This document shows positions 50,809 to 60,597 of a stretch of DNA of 64,000 nucleotides, piece by piece. Position 1 is the stretch's first letter; each line of letters opens with the position of its first letter. Location of the stretch: contig QNGA01000008.1 in assembly GCA_003298465.1 (NCBI GenBank), positions 124,001 to 188,000 on the forward strand, in the 5' to 3' direction. This DNA comes from a halophilic archaeon (lineage in GTDB: Archaea > Halobacteriota > Halobacteria > Halobacteriales > Haladaptataceae). The translations under genes were made by a program, and so were the position numbers. A model generated the notes under the pieces. It was not told where the DNA came from. It did no database searches and saw nothing but the letters and a program-made list of their open reading frames with translations.

Positions 50809-53514
50809 ATGAGTGAGATTGAAGACGCCCGAGCAGCCGGCACATACGTCATCACGTTCGACGACGCCAGGGCAACGAATCGCGCGCTCGTCGGTGGGAA
50901 GGGCGCGAATCTCGCTCAACTTGTCGATGCTGACCTCCCGGTGCCTGCGGGCTTCTGTGTGACGACAGCTGCATATGAGGAGCTCATCGATGATCCAGCC
51001 ATCCATGAAGCAATTGACGAGCTTTCGGATCTTGATCCGGCAGACACAGCGGCGATTGCGGATGCAGGAAGCGAATTACGCGCTCGAATTCAAGAACGTA
51101 GTGTCCCGAAGGAGATCCGAGACGCAATCAAGACCGCCCTCAACGAGATAGCGAGTGACAGAGGACAGGCCTATGCGGTTCGTTCGAGTGCGACAGCTGA
51201 AGACCTCTCGGAGGCGTCGTTTGCGGGCCAACAGGAGACGTTTCTCAACGTTCGTGGCGCAGATGAGATCATTGCTCGGGTTCGTGCCTGCATGGCGAGT
51301 CTGTTCACCGATCGTGCGATCACCTATCGGGCGACAAATGATATCCCGCACAGGGAGGTTTCGCTCGCGGTCGTCGTCCAACAGATGGTCGAGCCCGACG
51401 TCTCTGGAATCCTCTTCACGGCCGATCCACAAACGGGTAACCGCCACATCGCGTCCATTGAGGCTGGACTCGGACTCGGGGAGGCATTGGTGTCTGGAGA
51501 GGTGACCGCAGATACCGTTCGCGTGGACACGCGGACTGGTGAGGTACTCGATTATGAGGTAGGAGAGCAACAGCGTGCAGTTCGACCGACTCCGGAAGGC
51601 GGCACTGAGACAGTCGAACTCGACTCGTCAGACCGCACCTCACGCGTGCTCTCGGCCGATCAGATTCAGACCCTCGTGGAGGCTGGTGAGGAGATCGAAA
51701 CCATGTTCGAATATCCTCAGGATATCGAATGGTGTCTGGACGAGGGGGAATTGTCTATCGTGCAGGCGCGCCCGATTACGTCGCTGTTCCCTCTGCCATC
51801 GCCGCTGCCGGACGACGAGCGTCTGCATGTCTACTTCAGTTTGGGGCATGTTCAAGCGTTTGCCGAAGCGATGCCGCCGCTCGCTACGGACGTCTGGAAC
51901 GAGTTCTGTCAACTGTGGATGGTGGAGTTAGGGCTGGATGCCGACACCCAGTGGGTGGTTGAGGCTGGTGGGCGAGTCTACATCGAGATGACACCGTTCC
52001 TGAGAGTCAGCGTTCTTCGACGATGGTTCCCAAAGTGGCTCTCTGCAACGAGTGAACCACTCGCTGCTGCCGTCAATGAGCTGTTAGGCCGACGTGGCGA
52101 GGAGTTCCGAGAGCAGCGGACTGCCCGTGAGACACTTACACTACTGCGTCGGTTTGCTGGCGCGGTTCGGACACAAGCCCGACCGATGATCTCGGCGATG
52201 GTGAGTGGGTTCTTCGGCGCGTTCATCGGGGAGCCGACCCCTGAGCGTGAGGAAGCTCGGTGGGACACGTGGGGACGGAACGCAGCTGCCCGCATACGTA
52301 CACGCAAGACACCTGCTGAACGGGCTCGTGCCGTCTTTGATATCAGTAACAATGCACTCACCAGCTATCCGCGCATCGGACCGTTGTATGCTGCTATGGT
52401 CGCAGACGGACTGCTCCAGCAGCTGTTCTCGGACGCTCCCGACGATATGAACGATGTCGGTCGGGGCTTTCCGGATGAACTGGTGACGCGGATCAATCTC
52501 GGACTAGGCGATCTCGCTGACGTGGCACGTGACCATCCAGCAGTGGCCGATGCATTACGAGAGGAAGCATCGCTCGATGAAATCGAGTCGCGCGAGGGCG
52601 GGAGCGCGTTCCGAGATACACTTGATGACTTTCTCGACGAGTTTGGTCATCGCGCGACCGGCGAGCTAGATATCAGCCGTCCCCGGTGGCGTGAGGATCC
52701 CTCCGGGCTGCTCGCAACCGTTCGTGCAAACCTCGAACACGGTGAGAAAGGCGACCATCGAGACCGCATCTCCCAACTGGAACGCAAGGCGACCGTGGCG
52801 GCTAAACGACTCGAACAACAGGCTGGTCGGGGCATTCTTGGCCCCCTGCGCAGACGATTCATCCGGCAGCTCATCCGAACATACCGCGGCTACATCCAAA
52901 CGCGTGAAGCCCCCAAACATGGTACTGCGCACCTATTCGCGGCGTGGCGCGAAGCATTCCGTGACGCTGGCGAGATGCTCGTTGCTGAAGGACAGTTGAA
53001 CGAGGGTGATGATGTCTGGTTCCTTCGGAGAGGCGAACTCTTCGCCGCACTAGACGGGGATTCGATCGACGTCGATATCGCGGCGCGGCGTGCCGAGTTT
53101 GAGCGCTACGCATCGATGGATGCGCCCCCGGTATTGACGAGCGAAGGGGAAGCACCGAGCGCAGCCATCGAACGTGAGGACACTCCTGATAGCGCGCTCG
53201 TCGGAACCGGCGTTTCGAGTGGCATCATTGAAGGGACCGCCCGCGTCGTTCATGATCCCTCCGAAGAGACAATCGAAAGGGGTGAGATTCTCATTGCGCC
53301 ATCCTCTGATCCGGGCTGGACACCGCTGTTTCTGAATGCAGCGGGCATGGTCGTGGAAGTGGGTGGCCAGATGAGCCATGGTGCGCTAGTTGCCCGTGAA
53401 TATGGGCTTCCAGCAGTAGTGTCGGTGCCCGAAGCGACGCGCCGCATCAAGACCGGGCAGCGGGTTCGGATCGACGGCACCCAGGGGACGGTTGAGATTT
53501 TAGAGGACGACTGA
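50809..53514 (+). CDS. PEP-utilising enzyme, rifampin phosphotransferase-like
   Basis: The 901-residue product has an ATP-grasp PPDK N-terminal domain (about 13-325: ALVGGKGANLAQLVDADLPVPAGFCVTTAAY, EDLSEASFAGQQETFLNV, SGILFTADPQTGNR). A variable middle follows (about 335-780). The swivelling phosphohistidine domain at the end carries GGQMSHGALVAREYGLPA, catalytic His857. The order ATP domain, middle domain, His domain and the length resemble rifampin phosphotransferase rather than PEP synthase, which has a PEP-binding barrel last. It transfers phosphate to an unknown acceptor. Confidence 0.8.
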   Translation: MSEIEDARAAGTYVITFDDARATNRALVGGKGANLAQLVDADLPVPAGFCVTTAAYEELIDDPAIHEAIDELSDLDPADTAAIADAGSELRARIQERSVPKEIRDAIKTALNEIASDRGQAYAVRSSATAEDLSEASFAGQQETFLNVRGADEIIARVRACMASLFTDRAITYRATNDIPHREVSLAVVVQQMVEPDVSGILFTADPQTGNRHIASIEAGLGLGEALVSGEVTADTVRVDTRTGEVLDYEVGEQQRAVRPTPEGGTETVELDSSDRTSRVLSADQIQTLVEAGEEIETMFEYPQDIEWCLDEGELSIVQARPITSLFPLPSPLPDDERLHVYFSLGHVQAFAEAMPPLATDVWNEFCQLWMVELGLDADTQWVVEAGGRVYIEMTPFLRVSVLRRWFPKWLSATSEPLAAAVNELLGRRGEEFREQRTARETLTLLRRFAGAVRTQARPMISAMVSGFFGAFIGEPTPEREEARWDTWGRNAAARIRTRKTPAERARAVFDISNNALTSYPRIGPLYAAMVADGLLQQLFSDAPDDMNDVGRGFPDELVTRINLGLGDLADVARDHPAVADALREEASLDEIESREGGSAFRDTLDDFLDEFGHRATGELDISRPRWREDPSGLLATVRANLEHGEKGDHRDRISQLERKATVAAKRLEQQAGRGILGPLRRRFIRQLIRTYRGYIQTREAPKHGTAHLFAAWREAFRDAGEMLVAEGQLNEGDDVWFLRRGELFAALDGDSIDVDIAARRAEFERYASMDAPPVLTSEGEAPSAAIEREDTPDSALVGTGVSSGIIEGTARVVHDPSEETIERGEILIAPSSDPGWTPLFLNAAGMVVEVGGQMSHGALVAREYGLPAVVSVPEATRRIKTGQRVRIDGTQGTVEILEDD

Positions 53515-53598
53515 GAACTCGCGAGGTCACATCAAAGAAACTCCGTGAACATGCAACTAAGCCGCGACTGGACGGACGAACTACTATAATTTCTCTGA

Positions 53599-54130
53599 CT
53601 ATGAGCAGCCATCCATCGTCGATGACAGAACGACTCTGCTGAGTGAAGTATCCCCATCCGAGCGTGGAATCTTCAGGTCGCTGTAGGGATGTCCATAGAG
53701 GTAGTCGTTGTAGAGGTGGTTGACGACGGCCTCGATCTTTTCTGCGTGATCCTCGTCAGGATTCTGCATGTGCCGGTCCGTCCCGAGCGGTCGGCGGCCG
53801 GCGAACCGTTCGCTCGACCGAGCCCCGCACCGATACGTCCTGGAGCGAGCGCGTCCAGCACGTCGAACTGTTCGGCGACCTTGAACGGGCTGTAGTGGTT
53901 GAGCAGCACCGCCCCCGAACCCAGCCGAATCGAGTCCGTTTCGGCGGCGAGGTTCCCGAGCAATACTTCGGGCGTCGTACCTGCGATAGAGGCCGCCATG
54001 CCGTGGTGTTCGGCCACCTAGAATCGCGAGTAGCCGAGCCGTTCAGCCTGCTGGGCGGCCTCGACGGTGTTCGCATACACATCGCTAGCGGTGCCGTCGT
54101 CGGGGACAGGTCGACAACAGAGAGATCCAT
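53599..54130 (-). pseudogene. Luciferase-like (LLM) flavin monooxygenase, decayed
   Basis: MDLSVVDLSP is read from 54130. After one lost base it continues VPDDGTASDVYANTVEAAQQAERLGYSRF. A TAG (54017-54019 region) replaces the expected Trp before VAEHHGMAASIAGTTPEVLLGNLAAETD. A second frameshift near 53775 leads to NPDEDHAEKIEAVVNHLY and HPYSDLKIP, ending at 53599. About 170 of the about 330 residues remain, with two frameshifts and one nonsense codon. Confidence 0.85.
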
Positions 54131-54308
54131 ACTCGGATTCGGCGATTGGGCGAGTTAACGGTTTGATTAGTCCGGCTCTGTTTTCGTGATACCTCGACAT
54201 ACCCTCTGTGAGATGTACTCCAGTATCGTCTCCCAATACGCTCCGGCTCACGGTTGAGTGCCAATGATATTGATAAGGTTTTTCGCACTGACCGAGTAAT
54301 TAGCTAGT

Positions 54309-54896
54309 ATGGCAGACGTACTCGTTATCGGCGGCGGTCCGGCTGGCCTCAGTACCGCGCTCTTCACTGCAAAGAACGGCCTCGAAACGACGGTCTTCGA
54401 CACCGACAGGACGTGGATGCACAAGGCCCACCTATTCAATTACCCTGGCATCGGGTCGATCGACGGATCGAACTACATGGCCACGCTCCGCGAACAGGTC
54501 GATGATTTCGGCGTCGACCGCCACCAGGACACCGAAGTCACGTCAGTTTCGACGACCGACAATGCGTTTCTCGTCAACACAGATGACGACAAGTACACTG
54601 CAGACTACGTCGTGTTAGCGACGGGGGCAAACCGCGATCTCGCGGATGATCTGGGCTGTGCGTTCACCGATGAGGACGTCGTAGACGTGGACGTAACGAT
54701 GGAAACGTCAGTCGAAGACGCCTACGCGACGGGCGCAATGGTTCGGGCTGAGGAGTGGCAGGCGGTTATCTCCGCAGGTGACGGTGCAGCAGCCGCACTC
54801 AACATCCTCACGAAAGAAAAGGGCGAGCACTTCCACGACTTCGACGTGCCAGCCGATGCCGAAGAACTGTTCGGGTCGTTAGTCGACACCGAGTAA
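54309..54896 (+). CDS. FAD-dependent oxidoreductase, thioredoxin-reductase-like (short)
   Basis: The 195-residue product has the dinucleotide motif VLVIGGGPAGLSTALFTAKNG, then FNYPGIG, ATLREQVDDFGV, and YVVLATGANRDLA. A C-terminal region, VEDAYATGAMVRAEEWQAVISAGDGAAAALNIL, gives the second FAD-binding motif. The NADPH domain with CxxC is missing, as in compact thioredoxin-reductase-like proteins. It probably reduces a small acceptor or works as a subunit. Intact among pseudogenes. Confidence 0.82.
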   Translation: MADVLVIGGGPAGLSTALFTAKNGLETTVFDTDRTWMHKAHLFNYPGIGSIDGSNYMATLREQVDDFGVDRHQDTEVTSVSTTDNAFLVNTDDDKYTADYVVLATGANRDLADDLGCAFTDEDVVDVDVTMETSVEDAYATGAMVRAEEWQAVISAGDGAAAALNILTKEKGEHFHDFDVPADAEELFGSLVDTE

Positions 54897-55030
54897 TCAG
54901 TGCTCTTCGGTCTCCGCTCGTTTCGTTCGCTACCTGTCCTGTCTACGGGTGACTTCCCCAACAGGTGTACTCGATTCCCCGGAAGCGATACCGTCGGTCT
55001 GACTGCGGGCGCTGCGATGCTTTCGTCCCT

Positions 55031-56218
55031 ATGAGTGAACGATCCCGACTCGCGCTCGTCGTGTGGAGCGTCCTTGTTTCACAGGTGTTTCTCTATCCAG
55101 GACTCGACGAAATTGTCTCGGTACTAGGGGGCGGTGAGAGTATTCTTTCGGGGACGTGGTTCTTGGTCGCTGAGTTCGGTGCGTTCGTCGTCTGAGCCGT
55201 ACTGTGGGGCATCGCTAGTGATTCGCTCGGTACTCGATCCCCGCTTGTCGTACTTGGTGCTTCGGGTGGTGCAATGAGTTATCTCGCAGTTGCGTTCGCG
55301 CCCGCCGTCGGTCTCGGGTTCGGGGCCGTGTTACTGTTGCGCGTCGTTGGCGGTGCGTTCACGATCGGTGCGTTCTCGCTGTCGATCACGATGCTGATGG
55401 ACCTCTCGGGTGGTCACGGCCGAAATATGGGTGCGGCCGGGACGGCTATTGGATTCGGTGCAGCACTCGGCTCGGTCGTCGGCGGTCAACTCACGGGTCT
55501 CGACCCGCTTGCGCCCCTGTATGGCGGTGCAGTACTCCTCGCTGGTGCGGTTACGCTCGCTGCGACGGTTCCTGACCGGAGTTCCGGCGGTGGGCTTCCT
55601 GTCGATACAGTCGTTGACCGCGTCCGAACTCACCCGACGTTACTCATACCGTTCGCGTTCGGCTACATCGACCGGTTAACTGCGGGATTCTTCGCGTTGA
55701 CCGGTGTCGCCTACTTTAGGGAGACGTTCGGTATCGACGCCGCGCAAGCGGGGTTTACACTGGCGTTGTTCTTCATTCCGTTTGCGGTGTTGCAGTATCC
55801 AGTCGGCTCGCTCTCTGATCGAATCGGTCGATTCCTTCCAGTCGTCGTCGGATCGATGCTATACGGGGTCACGATCATCGCTGTCGCGCTCGTACGCGGA
55901 TACGGTATCGCAGCGGGCCTGATGATTCTCGTCAGCATCTGCGGAGCGTTAGTCTCACCGACGACGATGGCCCTCGTCACCGACATCGTGCCAGCGACAG
56001 AACGGGGTGCTGCAATGGGCGGATTTAACGTGTTCGGGAGCCTCGGCATGCTGAGCAGGTTCATAATCGGAGGAACCGTCACAGAATTATACGGCTATCT
56101 GGCAGCATTTATCGCCGCTGGCGGACTGGAGATAGCGATCGCAGTTCTTGCGTCCAGAGCTGTCTGGAAGATCACGTCTTCCGAACAAGGTCCAATACCT
56201 CATGGGGGTGGCGACTGA
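55031..56218 (+). pseudogene. MFS transporter with in-frame TGA
   Basis: ATG 55031 opens MSERSRLALVVWSVLVSQVFLYPGLDEIV and the first helix-loop. TGA at 55193-55195 follows FGAFVV. The same frame continues without shift as AVLWGIASDSLG (the MFS A-motif region usually begins with Trp or similar) through ten more helices (GRVLPVV-like GRFLPVVVGSML, SDRIGR) to 56218. Total 395 codons. One nonsense mutation (possibly TGG to TGA) breaks an otherwise intact gene. Confidence 0.8.
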
Positions 56219-56365
56219 GGGAATCGACCAGCAGGCCGAATTGACTGGAATAGCAGATTTCCCCTGCAGGCGTCGGAACTCCCACTGCTTCGACGCGTTC
56301 AACGAGATACATTCCGGTCCTGGCCATAACGCGCCAGATTCGACAGCAGAAGACGAATCGGCTAC

Positions 56366-57223
56366 CTATGGAGTGAGCGTGAGGCCGTCTTCGGCTACTA
56401 GCACATCGCCGTCGAAGACTGCTTCAGCGTCCTGTTGCATCGCGTCGAGGTCGCGGTACGGCATGATGTGCGTGAGAACGAGCGTCTGTACGCCGGCGTC
56501 CTGTGCGATCTCACCGGCGTCTGTCGCATCGCAGTGGTTGGCAGTCAACGTGGATTTGTCGAGACCTTCCTCTCCTGCTGCGTGCTGTGACCACACGAAA
56601 TGATCGTCCTCGTCAGGGATACGGTTTTCGTCGACCGGAGCCGTGTTGCAGTCCTGAATGAGGACGTCTACGTCCTCGGCGAACTCGGCGAGCGACGGGA
56701 TCTTCCGCGTGTCGCCGGAGAAGACGAACGACGACCCCGTCTCGTGTTCCTTGATCCGGTAGGCGTACGTCTCGATCGAGTGTTCGACTGGCAGTGCGTC
56801 GATTTCCCAGTCGTCCATCTGGCGACTGAACCCGTCCGTCACACGTTCGGTCTCGATGTTCGAGATGCCATCCGTCGGGTAGATATCCTTGCGGTACTCG
56901 ATGTCTTCCGCGTAGACATCGTACAGCGCATCAACGAGCCGGTCAGTACCGTCTGGACCGTACACCGTGAGCGATCCACGACCTGCCTCGGTCCAGCTCG
57001 TGAAGGCGAAGTGGAAGAATGATACGTTGTGATCCATGTGATGATGGGTGAAAAACAACGTCTCGATCTCACCCATGTCGACACCGGAATCCATCAGCCC
57101 ATAGACCGTCTTGGGTCCACAGTCGATCAACACCGTATCGTCCGCGATGTTGGCCACGAGACTCGTGCCGCCACGTTCCGGGATCGGAACGGGACTTCCA
57201 GTCCCAACTAACGTGATTTCCAT
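56366..57223 (-). CDS. Metallo-beta-lactamase fold hydrolase (RNase Z-like)
   Basis: From ATG 57223 (MEITLVGTGSPVPIPERGG) the 285-residue product has THHHMDHN (HxHxDH metal motif), a downstream His in VEHSIETYAYR, FSGDTRKIP (Asp ligand) and LTHIMPYRD (His ligand). The opening GTGSP is typical of RNase Z/arylsulfatase-type members. The frame is open further upstream to 57355, but that part is not conserved-looking. The substrate is unknown. Confidence 0.88.
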   Translation of the reverse strand: MEITLVGTGSPVPIPERGGTSLVANIADDTVLIDCGPKTVYGLMDSGVDMGEIETLFFTHHHMDHNVSFFHFAFTSWTEAGRGSLTVYGPDGTDRLVDALYDVYAEDIEYRKDIYPTDGISNIETERVTDGFSRQMDDWEIDALPVEHSIETYAYRIKEHETGSSFVFSGDTRKIPSLAEFAEDVDVLIQDCNTAPVDENRIPDEDDHFVWSQHAAGEEGLDKSTLTANHCDATDAGEIAQDAGVQTLVLTHIMPYRDLDAMQQDAEAVFDGDVLVAEDGLTLTP

Positions 57224-57330
57224 GGGTGAATGTAGCACAGCAGTACGTTTGTATGTTCGTGTCCCCCTCCTCGTCTCTATCCTACTGATCAGTCTCACCT
57301 CGATGTGAGCGCACCACCTGGAAACGTTCG

Positions 57331-58179
57331 TCATCCTGGAGCACGACGTCTCCACGCTCCGGCGATCAAACCTGAGGCGACGACGCCGATGAACGAAAAG
57401 GCGAGGACCACCGTCAGGACGTTCGGATCAGCAAAACTCGTCGTTGCGATAAATAACGCAATCGCTGCGTTTCGAGCGGCGGTCGTGGTTGCAAGGACCT
57501 CCCGCGTATCCTGTGCCGGTCCTCCCAGGACGTATCCAAGTAGTAACGCTGCTCCAACGAGGACAACTGAGATCAGTAATGTCCCAGTTCCGATGAGGAG
57601 AACCATTTCGTCGATGTAGACGACAAGCAATAAAACGATCAAAAAGACGAACGAGTAATTAGAGAGGCGCTGTATCGGCGGATACAGACGGTCAGCGAGA
57701 GGTGGAGAGCGGATATCGACCACGAGCCCAACGACAAGCGGAGCGAGTTGGACAGCAAAAACGAGCCAGGCGATTCCGAGCGGGTCTGCATCCACATTGC
57801 CGGGCATGAGTAGTGCGACTGTTATGGGGATCGTCACAACAGAGACGAATCCAAGAACAGCCATGAGACCACTCGCAAATGCGATGTCGCTTTCCGAAAT
57901 TTCGGCGAGTTTTGGACCAAACGGAGCTCCGGGGGCCATCGCTATGAGTAGAATCCCGGCCGTATATCCAGCCTCTATAGGAAGGACAAGGACGAACAGA
58001 TATGCAAGTAGAGGAATGGCTACAAGGTTGAGGACCAAGGATTTCGCTATGAGTCGCCGCTTCTTGAGAGAGTTCAATAGTTGGTCAATAGTCAACTCTA
58101 ATCCTATCGAGAGCATCGTCGAGAGGACGAAAATCGTCGTAGCGAAATCTACTATCCCACTAACTGTGACCTCTACCAT
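57331..58179 (-). CDS. Bile-acid:sodium symporter (BASS) family transporter
   Basis: The 282-residue product has nine or ten helices. MLSIGLELTIDQLL near the start and LLIAMAPGAPFGPKLAEISESDIAFASGLMAVL (APG..P region) are BASS-like. A later crossover-helix segment reads TAARNAAIALFIATT. It may export or import organic anions. It lies downstream of a TetR gene on the same strand, which may control it. Confidence 0.82.
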   Translation of the reverse strand: MVEVTVSGIVDFATTIFVLSTMLSIGLELTIDQLLNSLKKRRLIAKSLVLNLVAIPLLAYLFVLVLPIEAGYTAGILLIAMAPGAPFGPKLAEISESDIAFASGLMAVLGFVSVVTIPITVALLMPGNVDADPLGIAWLVFAVQLAPLVVGLVVDIRSPPLADRLYPPIQRLSNYSFVFLIVLLLVVYIDEMVLLIGTGTLLISVVLVGAALLLGYVLGGPAQDTREVLATTTAARNAAIALFIATTSFADPNVLTVVLAFSFIGVVASGLIAGAWRRRAPG

Positions 58180-58425
58180 CCGTACGTTTTGTACGGCACC
58201 ACAACAGAAATATCCACCAATATTTTCGGCGCTCTTTGTACTGGTATTCGAGTCTATCGCAATTTTGCAGGCCTACATAAGGAGTTTCTGCGGAGCCAGA
58301 AAAAACGCTCACAGCGGCAGGAATTCCGTGCTGGAATTTGATCTCCCCGTACTATCCTGACATGGGCTTGGAATTTGGGATGAGCACGCGTCCGTTGGGG
58401 CCTGTGACTGGTGCAGCAATCCGTG

Positions 58426-59043
58426 CTAGCTCTCTCTACTCTCGTCCGTATCAGGCCTGAGGACGGCGTTCACGTATTCGTCCGCGGTTCGTCTGGCCGT
58501 TGTGAGCGTATCTGACTCGTCCAGTACGACGGCCCGAGCACGAGCACCGTCAACGATAGTCATTAGCGCCCGCGCCGCATGTTCGGTGTCGACGTCAGTG
58601 AATACACCTTCCTGGATGCCGTGGTCCATCACAGTCTTGAGCATGTACCGGACATACTCGTCGTTCTGTTGGAATCGCTTACCGAATGCTTCCTTATACG
58701 GTGCTTGACTTCTCATCTCTAGTACGGCGATCAACAGGTCGTGATGGTCCTCCGGAGCGACGAGTAATTTGTCGAGCAAGAGAGTCAGTCGCTGTTCGGG
58801 ATCGGTCGTCTCAACCTCGTGTATCGTATCGACAAACCGATCGAGGATATAGTCGAGAAATGCTACAAGCAGGTCATCTTTCGTGTCGTAGTGGTAATGA
58901 ACAGCAGCGGTCGATTTCCCGTACTCGTCGGCGATACGTTTGATCGTGAGGTCGGCGTATCCGTGTTCCTGAAGCACGCGATACGTCGCACGCATGATCT
59001 CCTCATCAGGATCCGAAGAAGCCCGTTTCGGAGGATCGGCCAT
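58426..59043 (-). CDS. TetR-family transcription regulator
   Basis: From ATG 59043 the 205-residue product has the TetR helix-turn-helix at residues 14-62 (IMRATYRVLQEHGYADLTIKRIADEYGKSTAAVHYHYDTKDDLLVAFL) and an all-helical C-terminal ligand domain. The start at M1 (59049) adds two residues. It is upstream of the BASS transporter on the same strand and is likely its regulator. Confidence 0.88.
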   Translation of the reverse strand: MADPPKRASSDPDEEIMRATYRVLQEHGYADLTIKRIADEYGKSTAAVHYHYDTKDDLLVAFLDYILDRFVDTIHEVETTDPEQRLTLLLDKLLVAPEDHHDLLIAVLEMRSQAPYKEAFGKRFQQNDEYVRYMLKTVMDHGIQEGVFTDVDTEHAARALMTIVDGARARAVVLDESDTLTTARRTADEYVNAVLRPDTDESRES

Positions 59044-59184
59044 TAGCACAATATTCGCCCTGGGTCAGATAACTGTTTTGACCTCCCAGTCAGAATCGCT
59101 GGTTCAAGATGTCATCTATAGCGTTGTATGTAGGCGGAATTAGCGGTGATCTCTCGTTCGGTTTTGCACTTCCCAATTCTTTTG

Positions 59185-59198
59185 ACTAACTAGTTAGT
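59185..59198. promoter_or_regulatory. Palindromic operator upstream of the TetR gene
   Basis: ACTAACTAGTTAGT is a perfect 14-bp palindrome 19 bases before ATG 59217, with flanking TTG/TAA nearly symmetric. It probably binds the TetR protein encoded downstream for autoregulation. Confidence 0.55.
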
Positions 59199-59216
59199 AA
59201 GTAGCCTATCGACCAA

Positions 59217-59815
59217 ATGGCGGACGATCCAGCCACCAAGATCCTGGATGCGACGTATCATGCCCTCTGCGAGCATGGCTACGCGAATCTCACACTCCAG
59301 GATATCGCTGTCGAAGCAGACAAGAGCAAGGCATCGATCCACTATCACTACGATTCCAAAGACCAGTTGTTCGTTGTCTTCCTCAACAAGCTGTACGAGC
59401 GGTTCACTGACTGCGTAGGCTCTCACGACGGTGACACGCCACGTAAACAGCTTGAGGCACTCCTCCAGGTATTACTCGCTACGGACGCCAACTCGCCGCT
59501 GAGAGCGTTCCAAACCGCGCTGCTCGAACTGCAGGTACAGCCCCCGTACGACCCGACTCTGGGGGAGCGTCTCACAAATTCGACGAGTTCCTGCTCGAAC
59601 GACTGCGAAAGATACTCGCAGCTGGCGTGGACGCTGGCGAGTTCGACGACGACGTCGAGCCAGCCCGCGACGCGGAATATCTCACGACGACGATTACCGG
59701 CGCAAACACACGCCACGCCGTCATCAACCACTCCTCTGACCACCTCTACGACACAATGATCAGATACATCGAGCAACATCTACTCGCTGACGAGCAACCG
59801 GAGGTCGCACAGTAA
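59217..59815 (+). pseudogene. TetR-family regulator, frameshifted
   Basis: ATG 59217 starts MADDPATKILDATYHALCEHGYANLTLQDIAVEADKSKASIHYHYDSKDQLF, a full TetR HTH. At about 59575 the frame shifts (after TLGERL) to FDEFLLERLRKILAAGVDAGEFDDDVEPARDAEYL, ending TAA 59813-59815. Its stop overlaps the start of the MATE remnant (TAATG). The DNA-binding half is intact, so a truncated product could still act. Confidence 0.82.
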
Positions 59816-60188
59816 TGGCGCTATTCAGCCGTATCAGTTCGCTCTTCAAAGGTCCTGATGAGTTCGACCTGACGTCGGGCAGATCGGGAAGCCACTATTT
59901 TTCCTCTCGATGCCGATCGTCGTCACAAATCTCTTCCAGACGGTGTACAACATTGCGGACACGTTCTGGCTCGGCCAGTACAGCACGGACGCCCTGGCGG
60001 CGATCAGCTTCGCGTTCCCGATGGTGTTTCTGCTCATGCACGCAGAACGGCGGCGAGACGACGCTGACCAGGCACTCGACACCTTGTCAGAGACTGTAGA
60101 CGTGACGCGTCTACAAGCGTTCGCCGAGGATACTGCAACGAGACAGGACCAGCGGAGCTCAGCCACCGATGACGAGGCACTCAATTAA
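59815..60188 (+). pseudogene. MATE efflux transporter N-terminus, broken and fused
   Basis: MALFSRISSLFKGPDEFDLTSG is read from 59815. After a frameshift near 59880 it continues GQIGKPLFFLSMPIVVTNLFQTVYNIADTFWLGQYSTDALAAISFAFPM, the first MATE helices (QxVYNxxDTFWLG). At about 60040 MATE sequence ends and an unrelated acidic tail (HAERRRDDADQALDTLSETVDVTRLQ) runs to TAA 60188. TetR plus MATE is a usual operon; here both are broken. Confidence 0.8.
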
Positions 60189-60588
60189 CGTACCGGACGC
60201 CTGGCAGATTCACACCGCAAACGGACGGTACGAGGAGACGATGTTCGAGCCCCAGTTCGAGAGCCCTGCGTCTACAGACATGTATGTACGGCTCGTGGGA
60301 CAGAGCAGCTCTGAGTGTGACGCTGTCTACATCACTACGGACGTTATGGATGATGGGGAAGAACAGTCAGTGACTGCTGGCGAGTGTCCGTTAGAAGCGG
60401 AGACGATGGAGATAACCGAGGAGTTACTACACTTCCACCAGCAGTCGATCCGCGTTGAGGCTCGTACTCTCGACGAACTTGACGCCGAAACATTAGAAGC
60501 GATCGTCGGTCTATATCGATACGGCAAACTCCGATATCGACTTCGAACGCTCCTCGACACGTTCCAGCATTCACAGGCCACTGACTGA
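60169..60588 (+). CDS. Hypothetical acidic protein
   Basis: The 139-residue soluble product begins MTRHSINVPDAWQIHTANGRYEETMFEPQF and has a helical C-terminus (LDELDAETLEAIVGLYRYGKLRYRLRTLLDTF). It overlaps the end of the MATE remnant by 20 bases and precedes a TFB-like gene by 9 bases on the same strand. The family is not recognised. Close spacing suggests co-expression with the TFB-like gene. Confidence 0.6.
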   Translation: MTRHSINVPDAWQIHTANGRYEETMFEPQFESPASTDMYVRLVGQSSSECDAVYITTDVMDDGEEQSVTAGECPLEAETMEITEELLHFHQQSIRVEARTLDELDAETLEAIVGLYRYGKLRYRLRTLLDTFQHSQATD

Positions 60589-60597
60589 ATCCAGAAT

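Noticed and set aside
55193..55195. Selenocysteine or pyrrolysine-type recoding
   Set aside because: No SECIS-like or recoding machinery is visible and haloarchaea are not known to use selenocysteine; simple nonsense mutation is more likely.
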